Below are positions 55,001 through 55,065 of a DNA stretch of 55,065 nt, piece by piece. Numbering within the stretch: position 1 is the first letter of the stretch; each line of letters opens with the position of its first letter. A model generated the notes under the pieces. The model was not told where the DNA came from. It did no database searches and worked only from the letters and a program-made list of their open reading frames with translations. The stretch spans positions 1 to 55,065 of the forward strand of contig JAMPEL010000001.1 of the NCBI GenBank assembly GCA_023665185.1, read 5' to 3'. A program made the translations under genes and the position numbers. This stretch comes from Roseburia sp. GTDB taxonomy: Bacteria > Bacteroidota > Bacteroidia > Bacteroidales > Bacteroidaceae.

Positions 55001-55065
55001 TAAGTAGATATTGAAAATTAGTTTATATCAAATTTTCTGTGTATCTTTGTGTAAACATATAAATC

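Noticed and set aside
1..55065. CRISPR array
   Set aside because: The repeated units are inverted, far apart and of irregular spacing; no cas gene.

Overview
The window is chromosomal DNA from a member of the Bacteroidales (Bacteroides/Prevotella/Paraprevotella-like). The reasons are: Bacteroidetes-type -7 boxes (TAnnTTTG) in front of many genes; a complete six-gene Na+-NQR operon; a DUF4837 lipoprotein between rlmN and pdxA; a CbiK-type chelatase beside a FecCD-type ABC transporter; large secreted glycosidases (GH30, GH78, GH43); and a protein of the MG2-domain/TonB-plug type. I cannot fix the genus. There are no rRNA genes, CRISPR arrays, prophage or intact transposase genes. One tRNA gene, tRNA-Arg(CCG), is present.

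Layout, left to right. 1-0.8 kb: end of a reversed copy of an interspersed repeat. 0.8-4.9 kb: a periplasmic HtrA/Deg protease and a GH30 glycosidase. 4.9-8.8 kb: a TtcA-like tRNA thiolase, then a leftward operon of exported esterase, LytS-type kinase and LytTR regulator. 8.8-10.4 kb: non-coding repeat copy. 10.5-17.1 kb: a 940-residue MG2-type protein and a GH78 alpha-L-rhamnosidase, convergent on a perfect 24-bp terminator hairpin. 17.2-22.5 kb: leftward housekeeping genes (divIC/ftsB-like, a small membrane protein, purB, rluB, asnS). 23.2-28.0 kb: tRNA-Arg, a phosphohexomutase, a C69 dipeptidase and nadC. 28.2-34.3 kb: nqrABCDEF. 34.5-35.25 kb: second repeat copy. 35.3-36.5 kb: a membrane acyltransferase. 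36.6-41.9 kb: a rightward group with FecCD-type permease, ATPase, EamA transporter, exported CbiK-like chelatase and GH43 enzyme. 42.2-44.6 kb: a Zn/Cd-type P1B ATPase and a Fur-family regulator. 44.8-49.2 kb: a compact five-gene operon (flippase-like membrane protein, nucleotidyltransferase, ATP-grasp ligase, CDP-alcohol phosphotransferase, HAD protein) that looks like an uncharacterised lipid head-group pathway. 49.4-54.0 kb: glyA-rlmN-DUF4837-pdxA. 54.2-55.0 kb: third forward repeat copy.

The two most interesting items are the 44.8-49.2 kb operon and the repeat family. The operon encodes the logic of activating an alcohol phosphate with a nucleotide, transferring it to a lipid, modifying it with an ATP-grasp ligase and moving it across the membrane, with unusual active-site motifs in the CDP-alcohol transferase and the HAD protein. 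The repeat family is modular (double-hairpin REP-like unit plus a ~0.65 kb structured non-coding module) and appears four times in 55 kb. The permease/ATPase/exported CbiK group resembles the hemin-uptake Iht locus of Porphyromonas gingivalis, but has no visible binding protein or TonB receptor.
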